NCBI GenBank assembly: GCA_040389965.1
Contig: JAZJZF010000041.1
Coordinates: 62,001-126,000, forward strand
DNA from: UBA4416 sp040389965
Lineage (GTDB): Bacteria; Bacteroidota; Bacteroidia; B-17B0; Aurantibacillaceae
DNA: 64,000 nt
Direction of reading: 5' to 3'
Every line of letters starts with the position of its first letter. Within the stretch, counting starts at the first letter, position 1. Of this stretch, positions 35,558 to 45,240 are shown piece after piece. The notes beneath the pieces were generated by a model. It made no database searches. It worked only from the letters and a program-made list of their open reading frames with translations, and was not told the origin of the DNA. The translations under genes and the position numbers were made by a program.

Positions 35558-37405
35558 ATGAGCAAATCAGAAAAAACAACAGAACAGCACGTTATTTCAA
35601 CCGGAGCGATTTCGGGATCGAGAAAAATTTATGTAGATGGAAAGTTACATAATATAAAAGTAGCGATGCGCGAGATCATATTATCTCCCACCAAACTAAC
35701 CGATGGTAAAATGGAACATAACGCCCCGGTTACGGTTTATGATACAGGCGGTGCTTTTACGGATGATACTATAACCGTTGATATTAAAAAAGGATTACCA
35801 AGGATTAGGGAACAGTGGATCTTAGACCGAAATGATGTGGAACAACTCAGCTCAGTAAGTTCTGAATTTGGTAAAGACAGAAGAGATGATAAATCGTTGG
35901 ACAAGCTTCGTTTTGAACATATCAAGCAACCGTTAAGAGCAAAAAAAGGTCATAACGTTTCGCAATTGTACTATGCTAAAAAAGGCATTATTACTCCTGA
36001 AATGGAATACATTGCTATACGAGAAAATCAAAAAAACGATTTATTAAAAACGCAATTGAACGGCCAGTACGAAAATTTATCGCAGCAACATGCCGGCGAA
36101 AGCTTTGGAGCTAATTTGCCCAAAGGATTTATCACACCTGAGTTTGTGCGTGACGAAATCGCAGCAGGACGTGCTATTATTCCTAATAATATTAATCATC
36201 CGGAAAGTGAGCCGATGATTATTGGTCGCAATTTTTTAGTAAAAATAAACGCTAACATTGGTAACAGTGCAGTTACATCAAGCATTGAAGAAGAAGTTGA
36301 AAAAGCAGTTTGGGCTTGCCGCTGGGGAGCTGATACCATTATGGATTTGTCTACCGGAAAAAATATACATGAAACCCGTGAGTGGATTATTCGTAATTCG
36401 CCTGTGCCAATTGGTACTGTACCTATTTACCAGGCTTTGGAAAAAGTAAATGGTAAAGCAGAAGACCTTACCTGGGAAATTTTTAAAGATACTTTAATAG
36501 AGCAGGCAGAGCAGGGTGTCTCCTACTTTACAATACACGCAGGTGTATTGTTGCGTTACATTCCTTTAACCGCTAAACGTATGACCGGTATTGTTTCCCG
36601 TGGTGGTTCTATTATGGCAAAGTGGTGCTTGTCGCATCATAAAGAAAATTTTCTATACACGCATTTTGAAGATATTTGCGAAATCATGAAAGCATACGAT
36701 GTGGCATTTTCTTTAGGAGATGGCCTGCGACCGGGTTCTATTGCCGATGCCAATGATGCCGCTCAGTTTGCAGAATTAGAAACCCTGGGGGAACTCACTA
36801 AAATTGCCTGGAAGCATGATATACAGGTTATGATCGAAGGTCCGGGTCACGTACCAATGAACCTTATTAAAGAAAACATGGACAAGCAGTTAAAAGAATG
36901 CCATGAAGCACCTTTTTATACATTGGGGCCGTTGACTACTGATATTGCTCCAGGTTACGATCATATTACATCTGCCATTGGTGCAGCCATGATAGGTTGG
37001 TTTGGAACAGCAATGCTGTGCTATGTTACTCCGAAAGAACATTTAGGCTTACCGAATAAAAAAGATGTAAAGGATGGTGTTATTACCTATAAACTGGCTG
37101 CACACGCTGCGGATCTTGCAAAAGGACACTATGGAGCACAGTACCGTGATAATGCTTTAAGTAAAGCACGTTTCGAATTCAGATGGGAAGATCAGTTTAA
37201 CTTATCGCTTGACCCTGATACAGCCCGTGATTTTCATGACGAAACTTTACCGGCAGATGGTGCTAAGGTGGCACACTTCTGTTCCATGTGCGGACCTAAA
37301 TTCTGTTCTATGAAAATTACCCAGGAGATCAGAGAATCCGCAGCCAGCGGTATGTTTGAGAAATCGGAAGAGTTTAAACAAAAAGGAAGTCAGATTTATT
37401 CGTAA
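35558..37405 (+). CDS. thiC: phosphomethylpyrimidine synthase
   Basis: A 615-residue radical-SAM enzyme that turns aminoimidazole ribotide into hydroxymethylpyrimidine phosphate. The C-terminal iron-sulfur motif FCSMCGPKFCSM is present, as are TVYDTGGAFTDD, NANIGNSAVTSS, WGADTIMDLSTG, RGGSIMAKW and VMIEGPGHVPMNLI. Length is normal. A strong Shine-Dalgarno AAGGAGG lies seven bases before the ATG, inside thiS. The stop codon overlaps the start of the next gene by one base. Confidence 0.97.
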   Translation: MSKSEKTTEQHVISTGAISGSRKIYVDGKLHNIKVAMREIILSPTKLTDGKMEHNAPVTVYDTGGAFTDDTITVDIKKGLPRIREQWILDRNDVEQLSSVSSEFGKDRRDDKSLDKLRFEHIKQPLRAKKGHNVSQLYYAKKGIITPEMEYIAIRENQKNDLLKTQLNGQYENLSQQHAGESFGANLPKGFITPEFVRDEIAAGRAIIPNNINHPESEPMIIGRNFLVKINANIGNSAVTSSIEEEVEKAVWACRWGADTIMDLSTGKNIHETREWIIRNSPVPIGTVPIYQALEKVNGKAEDLTWEIFKDTLIEQAEQGVSYFTIHAGVLLRYIPLTAKRMTGIVSRGGSIMAKWCLSHHKENFLYTHFEDICEIMKAYDVAFSLGDGLRPGSIADANDAAQFAELETLGELTKIAWKHDIQVMIEGPGHVPMNLIKENMDKQLKECHEAPFYTLGPLTTDIAPGYDHITSAIGAAMIGWFGTAMLCYVTPKEHLGLPNKKDVKDGVITYKLAAHAADLAKGHYGAQYRDNALSKARFEFRWEDQFNLSLDPDTARDFHDETLPADGAKVAHFCSMCGPKFCSMKITQEIRESAASGMFEKSEEFKQKGSQIYS

Positions 37406-38007
37406 TGTTAGTCGTTATTTCAAGTTCAACAACTGTTTCAAATGAGGCATCCCTCATTAATCAATTATTTGAGGAGGGATTGGCTGTTTTTCATTTGCGG
37501 AAACCGGACAGTACAGAATATGAATTAACAACACTTTTAAAGCAAATAAATCCTATGTATTATTCGAAAGTAGCTTTGCATCATTTTCATTATGTAGCAA
37601 AACATTTCGGAATAAACCGCTTGCATTATACAGGATCTCATAGAGAGCAGATTGCCGAAGACACCCTGCTGTCCTATAAATCAGAAGGCATGATTCTTTC
37701 AACGTCGGTGCATACCATTGAGGAGTATTATGATTTATCAGGTCATTTTAATTATACTTTTTTAGGGCCTGTATTTGATAGCATTTCAAAACCGGGCTAC
37801 AAGGCAAAAGAATTTGATGTAAAAAGCATCGATAAAAAAAAGTCTGTTAAACTGATAGCACTCGGAGGAATTGATGAAGCCAATTGCAGTAAAGCTTACC
37901 GTATGGGATTTGACGGCATAGGAGTGTTAGGTTCTATATGGAATAATGAAGATAAAATAAACGCATTTAAAATCATTCAATCACAATGTCGTATAACCGC
38001 CCAATAG
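37405..38007 (+). CDS. ThiE-family protein, probably TenI-like thiazole tautomerase
   Basis: A 200-residue TIM-barrel protein of the ThiE/TenI family. It keeps the phosphate-binding part (FLGPVFDSISKPGYKAKEF, then IALGGIDEANC) but lacks the IINDN metal/pyrophosphate motif that the second copy in this operon carries; in its place is VALHHFHYVA. It does keep a histidine in STSVHTIEE, where TenI uses a His to isomerise the thiazole product of ThiG. So I suspect tautomerase rather than synthase function. This is a motif-based guess; annotation pipelines often call it thiE. Confidence 0.72.
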   Translation: MLVVISSSTTVSNEASLINQLFEEGLAVFHLRKPDSTEYELTTLLKQINPMYYSKVALHHFHYVAKHFGINRLHYTGSHREQIAEDTLLSYKSEGMILSTSVHTIEEYYDLSGHFNYTFLGPVFDSISKPGYKAKEFDVKSIDKKKSVKLIALGGIDEANCSKAYRMGFDGIGVLGSIWNNEDKINAFKIIQSQCRITAQ

Positions 38008-38741
38008 TTTTAAGCCTGGCAGGATTTGATCCCTGTGGAGGTGCCGGTGTGTTAGCCGACATTAAAACCTTTGAACAACATCAGTGTCTTGGAATGGCCA
38101 TTAATACAGCTATTACCAGGCAAGTGGAGGATGAATTTATTTCCGTTGAATGGCTGTCTTTACATACTATCATTGATCAGTTAAAAACCTTAACAGACAG
38201 ATATGATATCCATTTTGTGAAAATTGGTATCATAGAAAACTTAGATACCTTGTTGGAAGTGGTTAGTTATTTAAAGCAACAAAATAAACACGTTGCAATT
38301 GTTTGGGATACTGTTTTATCGGCATCGGGTGGATTTAATTTTATAGAAACCCTTGATAAAGAAAAGTTGAAGGCACTGCTGAAAAATATCCGTTTAATTA
38401 CACCAAATGTAAACGAAGTCAAAAAACTAAGTGGCTTAGCTCATGAAACGGACGCGGCAATAGATTTAGCATCTTATTGCCATGTATTGTTGAAAGGCGG
38501 TCACAGTAAGGAAAATGAAGGGGTGGATTTTTTATTTTCAGGTGATAGGGTGACAGAAATTAAAAAGCAAACATCAAAAATTATTTATCCAAAACATGGC
38601 TCCGGTTGCATTCTTTCAGCTGCTATTACAAGTCAGTTGGCTCTTGGTAACGATCTGGAAACTGCCTGCCAAAAAGCAAAACAGTATATAGAAACCCTAT
38701 TAAATAGTAATTCAAACTTATTGGCCTATCATGTTGCATAA
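37986..38741 (+). CDS. thiD: hydroxymethylpyrimidine (phosphate) kinase
   Basis: A 251-residue ribokinase-fold enzyme that phosphorylates HMP and HMP-phosphate. Signatures: VLSLAGFDPCGGAGVLADIKT near the start, the hydrophobic strand LITPNVNEVKKLSG, VLLKGGH, and the C-terminal anion hole KHGSGCILSAAI. It starts 22 bases inside the preceding gene and ends 11 bases inside the next, showing tight translational coupling. Most bacterial ThiD proteins have about this length. Confidence 0.93.
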   Translation: MSYNRPIVLSLAGFDPCGGAGVLADIKTFEQHQCLGMAINTAITRQVEDEFISVEWLSLHTIIDQLKTLTDRYDIHFVKIGIIENLDTLLEVVSYLKQQNKHVAIVWDTVLSASGGFNFIETLDKEKLKALLKNIRLITPNVNEVKKLSGLAHETDAAIDLASYCHVLLKGGHSKENEGVDFLFSGDRVTEIKKQTSKIIYPKHGSGCILSAAITSQLALGNDLETACQKAKQYIETLLNSNSNLLAYHVA

Positions 38742-39357
38742 ATTACAATACATTTCGCAGGGTTCGGATCCTGCAGCTCACATTCATAATATCGAATCTG
38801 TATTAGATGCCGGTGTAAAATTAATTCAGTTGAGGCTGAAAAATAGTTCTGATGAGATGTATACGGAATATGGAATTAAAGCAAAGGAACTCTGCGGAAA
38901 ATATCATGCGCAGCTTATCATTAATGATAATCCTATGGTTGCAAAAACCTGCCATGCAGATGCCCTTCATTTAGGTTTAAGCGATATGGGTGTTTTAGAA
39001 GCAAGGCAAATTATTGCCGGTAAAATTATTGGTGGCACTGCTAATACCATTGAGCATATTAAACAGCGTTACGCCGAAAAGGTTAATTACATTGGGTTGG
39101 GACCTTATCGGTTTACCAGTACCAAAGAAAAGTTGAGTCCTGTTTTGGGAATTGAAGGATACAGAAAAATGATTCATCATATGAAAACCGAAAATATAGA
39201 TATTCCTGTTTATGCAATTGGTGGCATTGAATTAAAAGATATAGAAGCAATTATCGCTACAGGAATATATGGTATTGCTGTTTCCGGACTATTGACCCAG
39301 TCTTCAAATAAAGAAAATTTAGTAAAAGAAATACATAAAATTTTAGATCATGCTTAA
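38731..39357 (+). CDS. thiE: thiamine-phosphate synthase
   Basis: A 208-residue TIM-barrel enzyme joining HMP-pyrophosphate and thiazole phosphate to thiamin phosphate. It has the full motif set: LIQLRLKNSSDEMY, LIINDNPMVAKTCHADALHLG, IGLGPYRFTSTKEK and PVYAIGGIELKDI. It therefore is the true synthase, in contrast to the ThiE-like protein two genes upstream. One deviation is a TAN in place of the more common S-x-H at residues about 98-100. It overlaps thiD by 11 bases and thiG by 8. Confidence 0.93.
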   Translation: MLHKLQYISQGSDPAAHIHNIESVLDAGVKLIQLRLKNSSDEMYTEYGIKAKELCGKYHAQLIINDNPMVAKTCHADALHLGLSDMGVLEARQIIAGKIIGGTANTIEHIKQRYAEKVNYIGLGPYRFTSTKEKLSPVLGIEGYRKMIHHMKTENIDIPVYAIGGIELKDIEAIIATGIYGIAVSGLLTQSSNKENLVKEIHKILDHA

Positions 39358-40114
39358 AATAGCCGACAAAGAATTTTCATCACGATTATTTTTAGGAAGT
39401 GGTAAATATGGTTCCAGCCAGGAAATGTATGAGTCCATTTTAGCTTCCGGTACCGAAATGGTAACCGTTGCTTTAAAACGCATTGATACAGATGCTCCAA
39501 GTGATGATTTGTTAAACGCTTTAAAAAAAGCCAACGTAAAATTATGGCCTAATACATCGGGTGTGCGTAATGCCAAGGAAGCCGTATTTGCAGCACAATT
39601 GGCCAGAGAAGCTTTAGAGACAAACTGGATCAAATTAGAGATTCATCCCGACCCGCGTTACTTAATGCCCGACCCGATAGAAACATTAAAAGCGACAGAA
39701 GAGTTAGCAAAACTAGGCTTTATAGTGTTGCCGTACATTCACGCCGATCCTGTTTTGTGTAAGCGTTTAGAAGATGCCGGAACAGCAGCAGTAATGCCTT
39801 TAGGCTCTCCTATTGGAAGCAATAAAGGATTAAAGACGGAGGATTTTTTAGAGATAATTATTGAGCAAAGCAAAGTGCCTGTTATTGTTGATGCAGGTAT
39901 AGGTGCACCATCGCATGCCGCTAAAGCTATGGAAATGGGGGCAGATGCCGTTTTGGTGAATACAGCAATAGCATCATCCAACAACTTCATTCAAATGGCA
40001 ACTGCTTTTAAAAATGCAGTTATTGCAGGGCGAATGGCTTACGAAGCAGGACTTTCAAAAGTAAATAACAGAGCATCCGCCACAAGTCCTTTAACTAGTT
40101 TTTTAAATGATTAA
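39350..40114 (+). CDS. thiG: thiazole synthase
   Basis: A 254-residue TIM-barrel enzyme that builds the thiazole ring from deoxyxylulose phosphate, dehydroglycine and ThiS thiocarboxylate. Hallmarks: SRLFLGSGKY at the start, LPNTSG-like LWPNTSGVRNAKEAV, the Schiff-base lysine region NWIKLEIHPDPRYLMPD, and VIVDAGIGAPSHAAKAMEMG with VLVNTAIA. Length is normal. It overlaps thiE by 8 bases and thiH by 8. Confidence 0.95.
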   Translation: MLKIADKEFSSRLFLGSGKYGSSQEMYESILASGTEMVTVALKRIDTDAPSDDLLNALKKANVKLWPNTSGVRNAKEAVFAAQLAREALETNWIKLEIHPDPRYLMPDPIETLKATEELAKLGFIVLPYIHADPVLCKRLEDAGTAAVMPLGSPIGSNKGLKTEDFLEIIIEQSKVPVIVDAGIGAPSHAAKAMEMGADAVLVNTAIASSNNFIQMATAFKNAVIAGRMAYEAGLSKVNNRASATSPLTSFLND

Positions 40115-41222
40115 TTTCAAAGACATATTCGATACATATAGCTGGGATGAACAAAAAACATCTATCTACTCTAAAACATCTCAGGATGTAGAGCAAGCCT
40201 TATTGTCGAAAAAAAGAACACTGGAAGATTTTAAAGCACTCATTTCTCCTGCTGCTATTCCTTATCTAGAACAAATGGCGCAGTTGAGTCACGGGCTTAC
40301 TACTAAACGATTTGGGAAGACCATACAATTGTACGCCCCAATGTATTTAAGTAACGAGTGTAATAATATTTGTACGTATTGTGGTTTTAGTCTTGATAAT
40401 AAAGTAAAGCGTAAGACCCTGACGGATGCTGAAATTTTAAAGGAAGTAGAATATATTAAACAACAGGGGTTTAATCATATACTCTTAGTAACGGGAGAAG
40501 CAAATCATACCGTTCATATTCCTTATTTTAAAAATGCCATTGCGCTCATCAAATCAAAATTTGCAAACATTTCTATTGAAGTACAACCACTGGAAACAAA
40601 CGAATACAAAGAGTTACAAGAGGCGGGAGTCTATTCTGTTTTAGTGTATCAGGAAACCTATCACAAAGAAGTCTATAAGCAATATCATCCCAAAGGTAAA
40701 AAATCAAATTTTGATTACAGGCTCGAAACGCCTGATAGAGTAGGGCTGTCGGGTACTCATAAAATTGGTTTAGGTGTTTTATTGGGTTTGGAAGATTGGC
40801 GCGTGGATTCATTTTTTTGTGCTTTGCATTTAGATTATTTACAAAAAACGTATTGGCAAACGAAGTATTCTGTTTCTTTTCCACGTATGCGTCCTGCCGA
40901 AGGAATTATAGAACCTAATGTGATTGTAAGTGATAAAGAACTCGTACAATTATTATGTGCTTATCGTTTGTTGAATGAAGATGTTGAATTATCGATTTCA
41001 ACGCGCGAGTCTGAAAATTTACGAAACAATATTATTCCTTTAGGCGTAACCAGTATGAGTGCAGGCTCTAAAACAAATCCCGGTGGTTATGCCGTAGAAC
41101 CTGAATCGTTAGAACAATTTGAGATCAGTGATGAACGTAGTCCTGAAGCCATTGCCAATTTAATAAGATCAAAAGGCTACGAACCTGTTTGGAAAGATTG
41201 GGATAATACTTTAGCGAAATAA
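40107..41222 (+). CDS. thiH: 2-iminoacetate (dehydroglycine) synthase
   Basis: A 371-residue radical-SAM enzyme that cleaves tyrosine to give dehydroglycine for thiazole formation. The cluster cysteines are Cys85, Cys89 and Cys92 in CNNICTYCGF. Other typical segments are YAPMYLSNEC, LLVTGEANHTV, QPLETNEYKEL and SFPRMRPAEG. It shares eight bases with thiG and stands two bases before thiF. Its presence, rather than ThiO, shows use of the anaerobic-type, tyrosine-dependent route. Confidence 0.95.
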   Translation: MINFKDIFDTYSWDEQKTSIYSKTSQDVEQALLSKKRTLEDFKALISPAAIPYLEQMAQLSHGLTTKRFGKTIQLYAPMYLSNECNNICTYCGFSLDNKVKRKTLTDAEILKEVEYIKQQGFNHILLVTGEANHTVHIPYFKNAIALIKSKFANISIEVQPLETNEYKELQEAGVYSVLVYQETYHKEVYKQYHPKGKKSNFDYRLETPDRVGLSGTHKIGLGVLLGLEDWRVDSFFCALHLDYLQKTYWQTKYSVSFPRMRPAEGIIEPNVIVSDKELVQLLCAYRLLNEDVELSISTRESENLRNNIIPLGVTSMSAGSKTNPGGYAVEPESLEQFEISDERSPEAIANLIRSKGYEPVWKDWDNTLAK

Positions 41223-41224
41223 AT

Positions 41225-41941
41225 ATGACAAGCTTTTCAAAAAATAGTTTAGCATTATTCAGCCGTCAGATGATGGTAGATGAAATTGGTTATGCCGGAC
41301 AGGAAAAAATAAATAAGGCCAAAGTGTTGGTTATTGGAGCAGGAGGATTGGGTTGCCCTGTATTACAGTATTTATCAGCATGTGGTGTTGGAACTATTGG
41401 TATTGTTGACTTTGATAAAATAGAAATTCATAATTTACACAGGCAAATTTTATATGGCATAGAGGATGTTGGTAAACAAAAAGTAATCGTTGCAAAAGAA
41501 AAATTAACACATGCTTATCCTCATATTCAGATTCATTCCTTTAATGAATTATTAAGTGAACAAAATGCAGAAACTATTATTTCTCAGTTCGATCTGGTAG
41601 TAGATGGTACCGACAATTTTCATACCCGTTATCTGGTAAACGACGCCTGCGTGAAAACAAATAAGCCACTCGTGTATGGCAGCATTTTAAATTTTGAAGG
41701 ACAACTGTCTGTTTTTAATGTGGAAGGGAGTAAACATCTAAGAGATATTTTTCCGGATCCTCCCGATGCAGAAGACGTGCCAAATTGCGATGAAAATGGG
41801 GTGTTGGGTGCATTACCTGCCACAATCGGTTCTATGATGGCTTTGGAAACCTTAAAATTGATCCTTGGCTTACCGGTATTAACCAATCAATTATTAATTA
41901 TCGAGACGTTAAACTGGAATATCAGGAAGCTGAATTTTTAG
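41225..41941 (+). CDS. thiF: ThiS adenylyltransferase (ThiF/MoeB/HesA family)
   Basis: A 238-residue E1-like enzyme that adenylates the C-terminus of ThiS. The nucleotide-binding motif is VLVIGAGGLGCPVLQYL, followed by GIVDFDKIEIHNLHRQ and VDGTDNFHTRYLVNDAC. The cysteine in VPNCDENGVLGALP is conserved. The Zn-binding CxxC pairs found in E. coli ThiF and MoeB are absent (SKHLRDIF instead), as in several related proteins. It is the last gene of the thi operon; no strong terminator follows. Confidence 0.88.
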   Translation: MTSFSKNSLALFSRQMMVDEIGYAGQEKINKAKVLVIGAGGLGCPVLQYLSACGVGTIGIVDFDKIEIHNLHRQILYGIEDVGKQKVIVAKEKLTHAYPHIQIHSFNELLSEQNAETIISQFDLVVDGTDNFHTRYLVNDACVKTNKPLVYGSILNFEGQLSVFNVEGSKHLRDIFPDPPDAEDVPNCDENGVLGALPATIGSMMALETLKLILGLPVLTNQLLIIETLNWNIRKLNF

Positions 41942-42132
41942 TTTTTTAATCTGTCATCCAAAAATATTGACCTTCTATACTCCTTGATATTACTGCTATT
42001 TTTAGTAATGCTACAATTTATAGCAACACTTTGCTTCAAATTTGTTTTAGATTTGTAAAAGATTTGAGACTGTTGCAAAGTTGTTAATAGCTCTCACTAT
42101 AAAAATTGTAACTTAAAACTAAATTATATATC

Positions 42133-43182
42133 ATGGCAAAGAAAACAGAAGAATCGGTTGACACTTTAGAAAAGAAAACCGTTGGTAGCGAAAAATTAAA
42201 AGCGTTGCAACTGACGTTAGACAAGTTGGAAAAAACATACGGTAAAGGCACAGTAATGAAACTGGGTGATAGCGTAGTAGAACCTATGGATTCTATTTCT
42301 ACCGGTTCTTTAGGCCTTGATATAGCTTTAGGAATAGGCGGTTTACCAAGAGGGCGTGTTGTTGAGATCTACGGGCCGGAATCATCCGGTAAAACAACTC
42401 TGGCTATTCATGCCATTGCTAATGTGCAAAAAGCGGGCGGAATTGCAGCTATTATTGATGCGGAACATGCCTTTGACCGTTTTTATGCAGAAAAATTAGG
42501 CGTTGATACTAAAAGCCTTTTAATTTCCCAACCCGATAATGGTGAGCAGGCCTTAGAAATTGCAGATAATTTGATCCGTTCAGGCGCTGTTGATTTGGTA
42601 GTAATAGATTCAGTAGCGGCTTTAACGCCAAAAGCTGAGATTGAAGGCGAAATGGGTGATAGCCGTATGGGTTTACAGGCACGTTTAATGAGTCAGGCCT
42701 TACGTAAATTAACAGGTACAATTAATAAAACAGGTTGCTGCTGTATTTTCATTAACCAGCTACGTGAAAAAATTGGTGTGATGTTTGGTAACCCTGAAAC
42801 AACAACAGGTGGTAATGCCCTTAAATTCTATGCTTCTATTCGTTTGGATATTCGTAGAATAAGCCAGATCAAAGACGGCGATGTGGTTAGTGGAAACAGA
42901 ACCCGTGTTAAGGTAGTTAAAAACAAACTGGCACCTCCGTTCCGTATGGCTGAATTTGATATCGTATTTGGAGAAGGAATTAGCAGAATAGGCGAAATCA
43001 TTGATATTGGTGTAGAGAAAAACATTATTAAGAAAAGCGGATCATGGTTTAGCTATGAAGACACCAAATTAGGACAAGGAAAAGATTCTGTAAAAGCCAT
43101 TTTTGCTGAAAATCCGGATCTTGCTCAGGAAATTGAAAGTAAAATCATTAATGCTTTATCTGAAGAAGCAGCCAATCTATAG
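42133..43182 (+). CDS. recA: recombinase RecA
   Basis: A 349-residue DNA-strand-exchange ATPase and co-protease of the SOS response. Walker A is GPESSGKT (residues 81-88), then IDAEHAFDRFYAEKLGVD, Walker B LVVIDSVAAL, the DNA-binding loops around EGEMGDSRMGLQARLMSQAL, and NQLREKIGVMFGNPETTTGG. Length and order are normal. The 191-base upstream region holds a TAGATTTG word (42048-42055), a possible -7 promoter box, and an inverted ACTTTGC / GCAAAGT pair. No known LexA site is recognised. A terminator follows. Confidence 0.97.
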   Translation: MAKKTEESVDTLEKKTVGSEKLKALQLTLDKLEKTYGKGTVMKLGDSVVEPMDSISTGSLGLDIALGIGGLPRGRVVEIYGPESSGKTTLAIHAIANVQKAGGIAAIIDAEHAFDRFYAEKLGVDTKSLLISQPDNGEQALEIADNLIRSGAVDLVVIDSVAALTPKAEIEGEMGDSRMGLQARLMSQALRKLTGTINKTGCCCIFINQLREKIGVMFGNPETTTGGNALKFYASIRLDIRRISQIKDGDVVSGNRTRVKVVKNKLAPPFRMAEFDIVFGEGISRIGEIIDIGVEKNIIKKSGSWFSYEDTKLGQGKDSVKAIFAENPDLAQEIESKIINALSEEAANL

Positions 43183-43205
43183 GTTTTGTTACGATTTTTG
43201 TTTGG

Positions 43206-43238
43206 AAATCCATCAGTTGAAATACTGATGGATTTTTT
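43206..43238 (+). terminator. terminator after recA
   Basis: AAATCCATCAGT (43206-43217) pairs with ACTGATGGATTT (43224-43235), followed by a T-run. Confidence 0.8.
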
Positions 43239-43361
43239 TATATAATACCGCTATCCCCGGAAATAAATAAAATGCAGTTGAAGCGCGTGATTTATTGCTT
43301 CATAATTTGAATTCAGTTTAACGAATCTTTCGTTTCAATAATAGGTTAATGCTTTTTCTGT

Positions 43362-45209
43362 TTAATGCAGATATCCAAGATTTATATCAACTATTTTTTG
43401 ATAGTTTGTTCTTCTTTCTGAAGGATGATGTAGTGCATGGAGCCAGAAATTGGCCATTTTATAATTTCCTTCTTTCATATACAAGGCCGCCAGGTTTAAT
43501 TTAGGATCATCGAAACGGGGACTGATTCTTGCACTCTCTTCATAATATTTTTTAGCAAGATTCATATTATTATTGAATGCATATGCAGATGCAAGATCAT
43601 TTAATACGTTACGGTTATATGGATTTAAACGATAAGCAGTTTTAAAATCTTCTATGGCAGCTCCGTAATTGCCTTGGGCGGCCTGGGCATTGCCACTATA
43701 CCAACTTATGGGTACCGAGGTGGGATCGATCGTATATGCAAAACCAGTTGCCTGTTTACACGTTTCAATTACTTTAATATATTGAGCCTGGTTTTTATAA
43801 TGATACATCTTTCTTAAATAAAACTCACCTTTATATCGTATCAATCCAATGCCTGTTATAAAAAACAGGATGCAACCCGTAATCATATAAACATTTTTAT
43901 TTAGGATAAGATCTCTGAATGAGTTTAAAGTAAAATGTTGTGTAATGAGATAATAGGAATATCCTAACAGGATGCTCAGCCACATAAGATGTTCAATGCG
44001 TTCTTTTGGAAAATCAAAAAAGGAGGCTGAAAAATAGCCTGCTATCATAGCTGCACATAAAATTACCTCGTAGCGGAGTTGTTTATTATGAGTGATATTG
44101 GCAGCAGCCTTAAACAGTAAAAAAATAATAGAAACAATAAACAGAAGAAACAAATTAAAACCAATTAAGCCGGTTTCAGAGAGAATCCATAAAAAATCAT
44201 TGTGTGGTCTTTGAAAGGTATAATTAAGATCTTCGGCTCTCCATAAATTTGCCAATGTCGCATCAGGATAATGGATCTGCCAGTTTCCTATACCTACACC
44301 CTTTATAAGATGCTGATGAATCACATGGTATGTTTTTTTCCAGAGCACTAACCGTTCATCATCCAGTTCGGGCCGTATGGTTTTTGTATCAGGAGCATTA
44401 ACCTCTTTATTGTACTCAATACCTTTATTAATAATAACAGGTAATGTTTTTAAAAAGAACACATTTGCTATAATGAGAATACCCGCAATAATAGCATACA
44501 TGTTTACTTTAAATTTAATCTTTTTAAGAGCAGTTATGGAAACCGATATAATCATAAATATAACAATGCTGATGCTAATACCTATCCATACCGCTTTTGT
44601 TTTAAGAAACAGGATAACACAAAGATTTAAAATAATACAGATTCCGGCAGCAATTTTCCATGGTTTGGATAATTTAAAAATGGCATTGATCAGGAAAAAT
44701 AAATTCAATAAAAGAAAACTTGAAAATAAATTTTTATGACCGTTTAATCCTGTTAGCTCATATAAAGTAGACTTTTCCAAATGTTCAATATCTGTAAATT
44801 GAATGATGCCAACGGTAAATTCAATTAAAAACAAGACAACAGAAAACTTTAAAATACCAATGAAAAACTGCGCCGGAAATAATTTTAATGAAAAAACGGT
44901 GAGAAGAAAAACGATGAGACTCAGTAATAGCTTACTGTTTTCAAAGATAGATTCTGCTGTGTTGGTTGCCCATAATATACTACAGCAACAAAACAAAGTG
45001 TAAGCCATATAAGAAAACAGAGGAAGGTCTAACTTCAGTGTAAAGCTTAACCCTTGTCTATACATCACAAAAACAGTCAGAAACAACATTACAGAAAGTG
45101 TAATAAAACGACTTATTAATGTAAAATCAATCACATAGGGAGATACAACAAGTGATGAAACAATAATTCCTATAAGGAAAAAATTCGTAACAAGACTCTT
45201 ATTTTTCAT
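43362..45209 (-). CDS. O-antigen ligase family protein with C-terminal TPR repeats
   Basis: A 615-residue membrane protein. About eleven hydrophobic segments cover residues 1-450. The Wzy_C/O-antigen-ligase motif lies in the long loop GVGIGNWQIHYPD and RPHNDFLWILSETGLIGFN. Residues about 480-615 carry tetratricopeptide repeats (YSGNAQAAQGNYGAAIEDF, LNDLASAYAFNNNMNLAKKY), probably periplasmic. Such enzymes ligate or polymerise undecaprenyl-linked glycans; a TPR tail is common in Bacteroidota members. No sugar genes are adjacent, so the glycan is not known. A terminator separates it from the T9SS cargo gene upstream on the same strand. Confidence 0.8.
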   Translation of the reverse strand: MKNKSLVTNFFLIGIIVSSLVVSPYVIDFTLISRFITLSVMLFLTVFVMYRQGLSFTLKLDLPLFSYMAYTLFCCCSILWATNTAESIFENSKLLLSLIVFLLTVFSLKLFPAQFFIGILKFSVVLFLIEFTVGIIQFTDIEHLEKSTLYELTGLNGHKNLFSSFLLLNLFFLINAIFKLSKPWKIAAGICIILNLCVILFLKTKAVWIGISISIVIFMIISVSITALKKIKFKVNMYAIIAGILIIANVFFLKTLPVIINKGIEYNKEVNAPDTKTIRPELDDERLVLWKKTYHVIHQHLIKGVGIGNWQIHYPDATLANLWRAEDLNYTFQRPHNDFLWILSETGLIGFNLFLLFIVSIIFLLFKAAANITHNKQLRYEVILCAAMIAGYFSASFFDFPKERIEHLMWLSILLGYSYYLITQHFTLNSFRDLILNKNVYMITGCILFFITGIGLIRYKGEFYLRKMYHYKNQAQYIKVIETCKQATGFAYTIDPTSVPISWYSGNAQAAQGNYGAAIEDFKTAYRLNPYNRNVLNDLASAYAFNNNMNLAKKYYEESARISPRFDDPKLNLAALYMKEGNYKMANFWLHALHHPSERRTNYQKIVDINLGYLH

Positions 45210-45240
45210 CTCATAAAAATGGATCTTAAAATTGATATAA

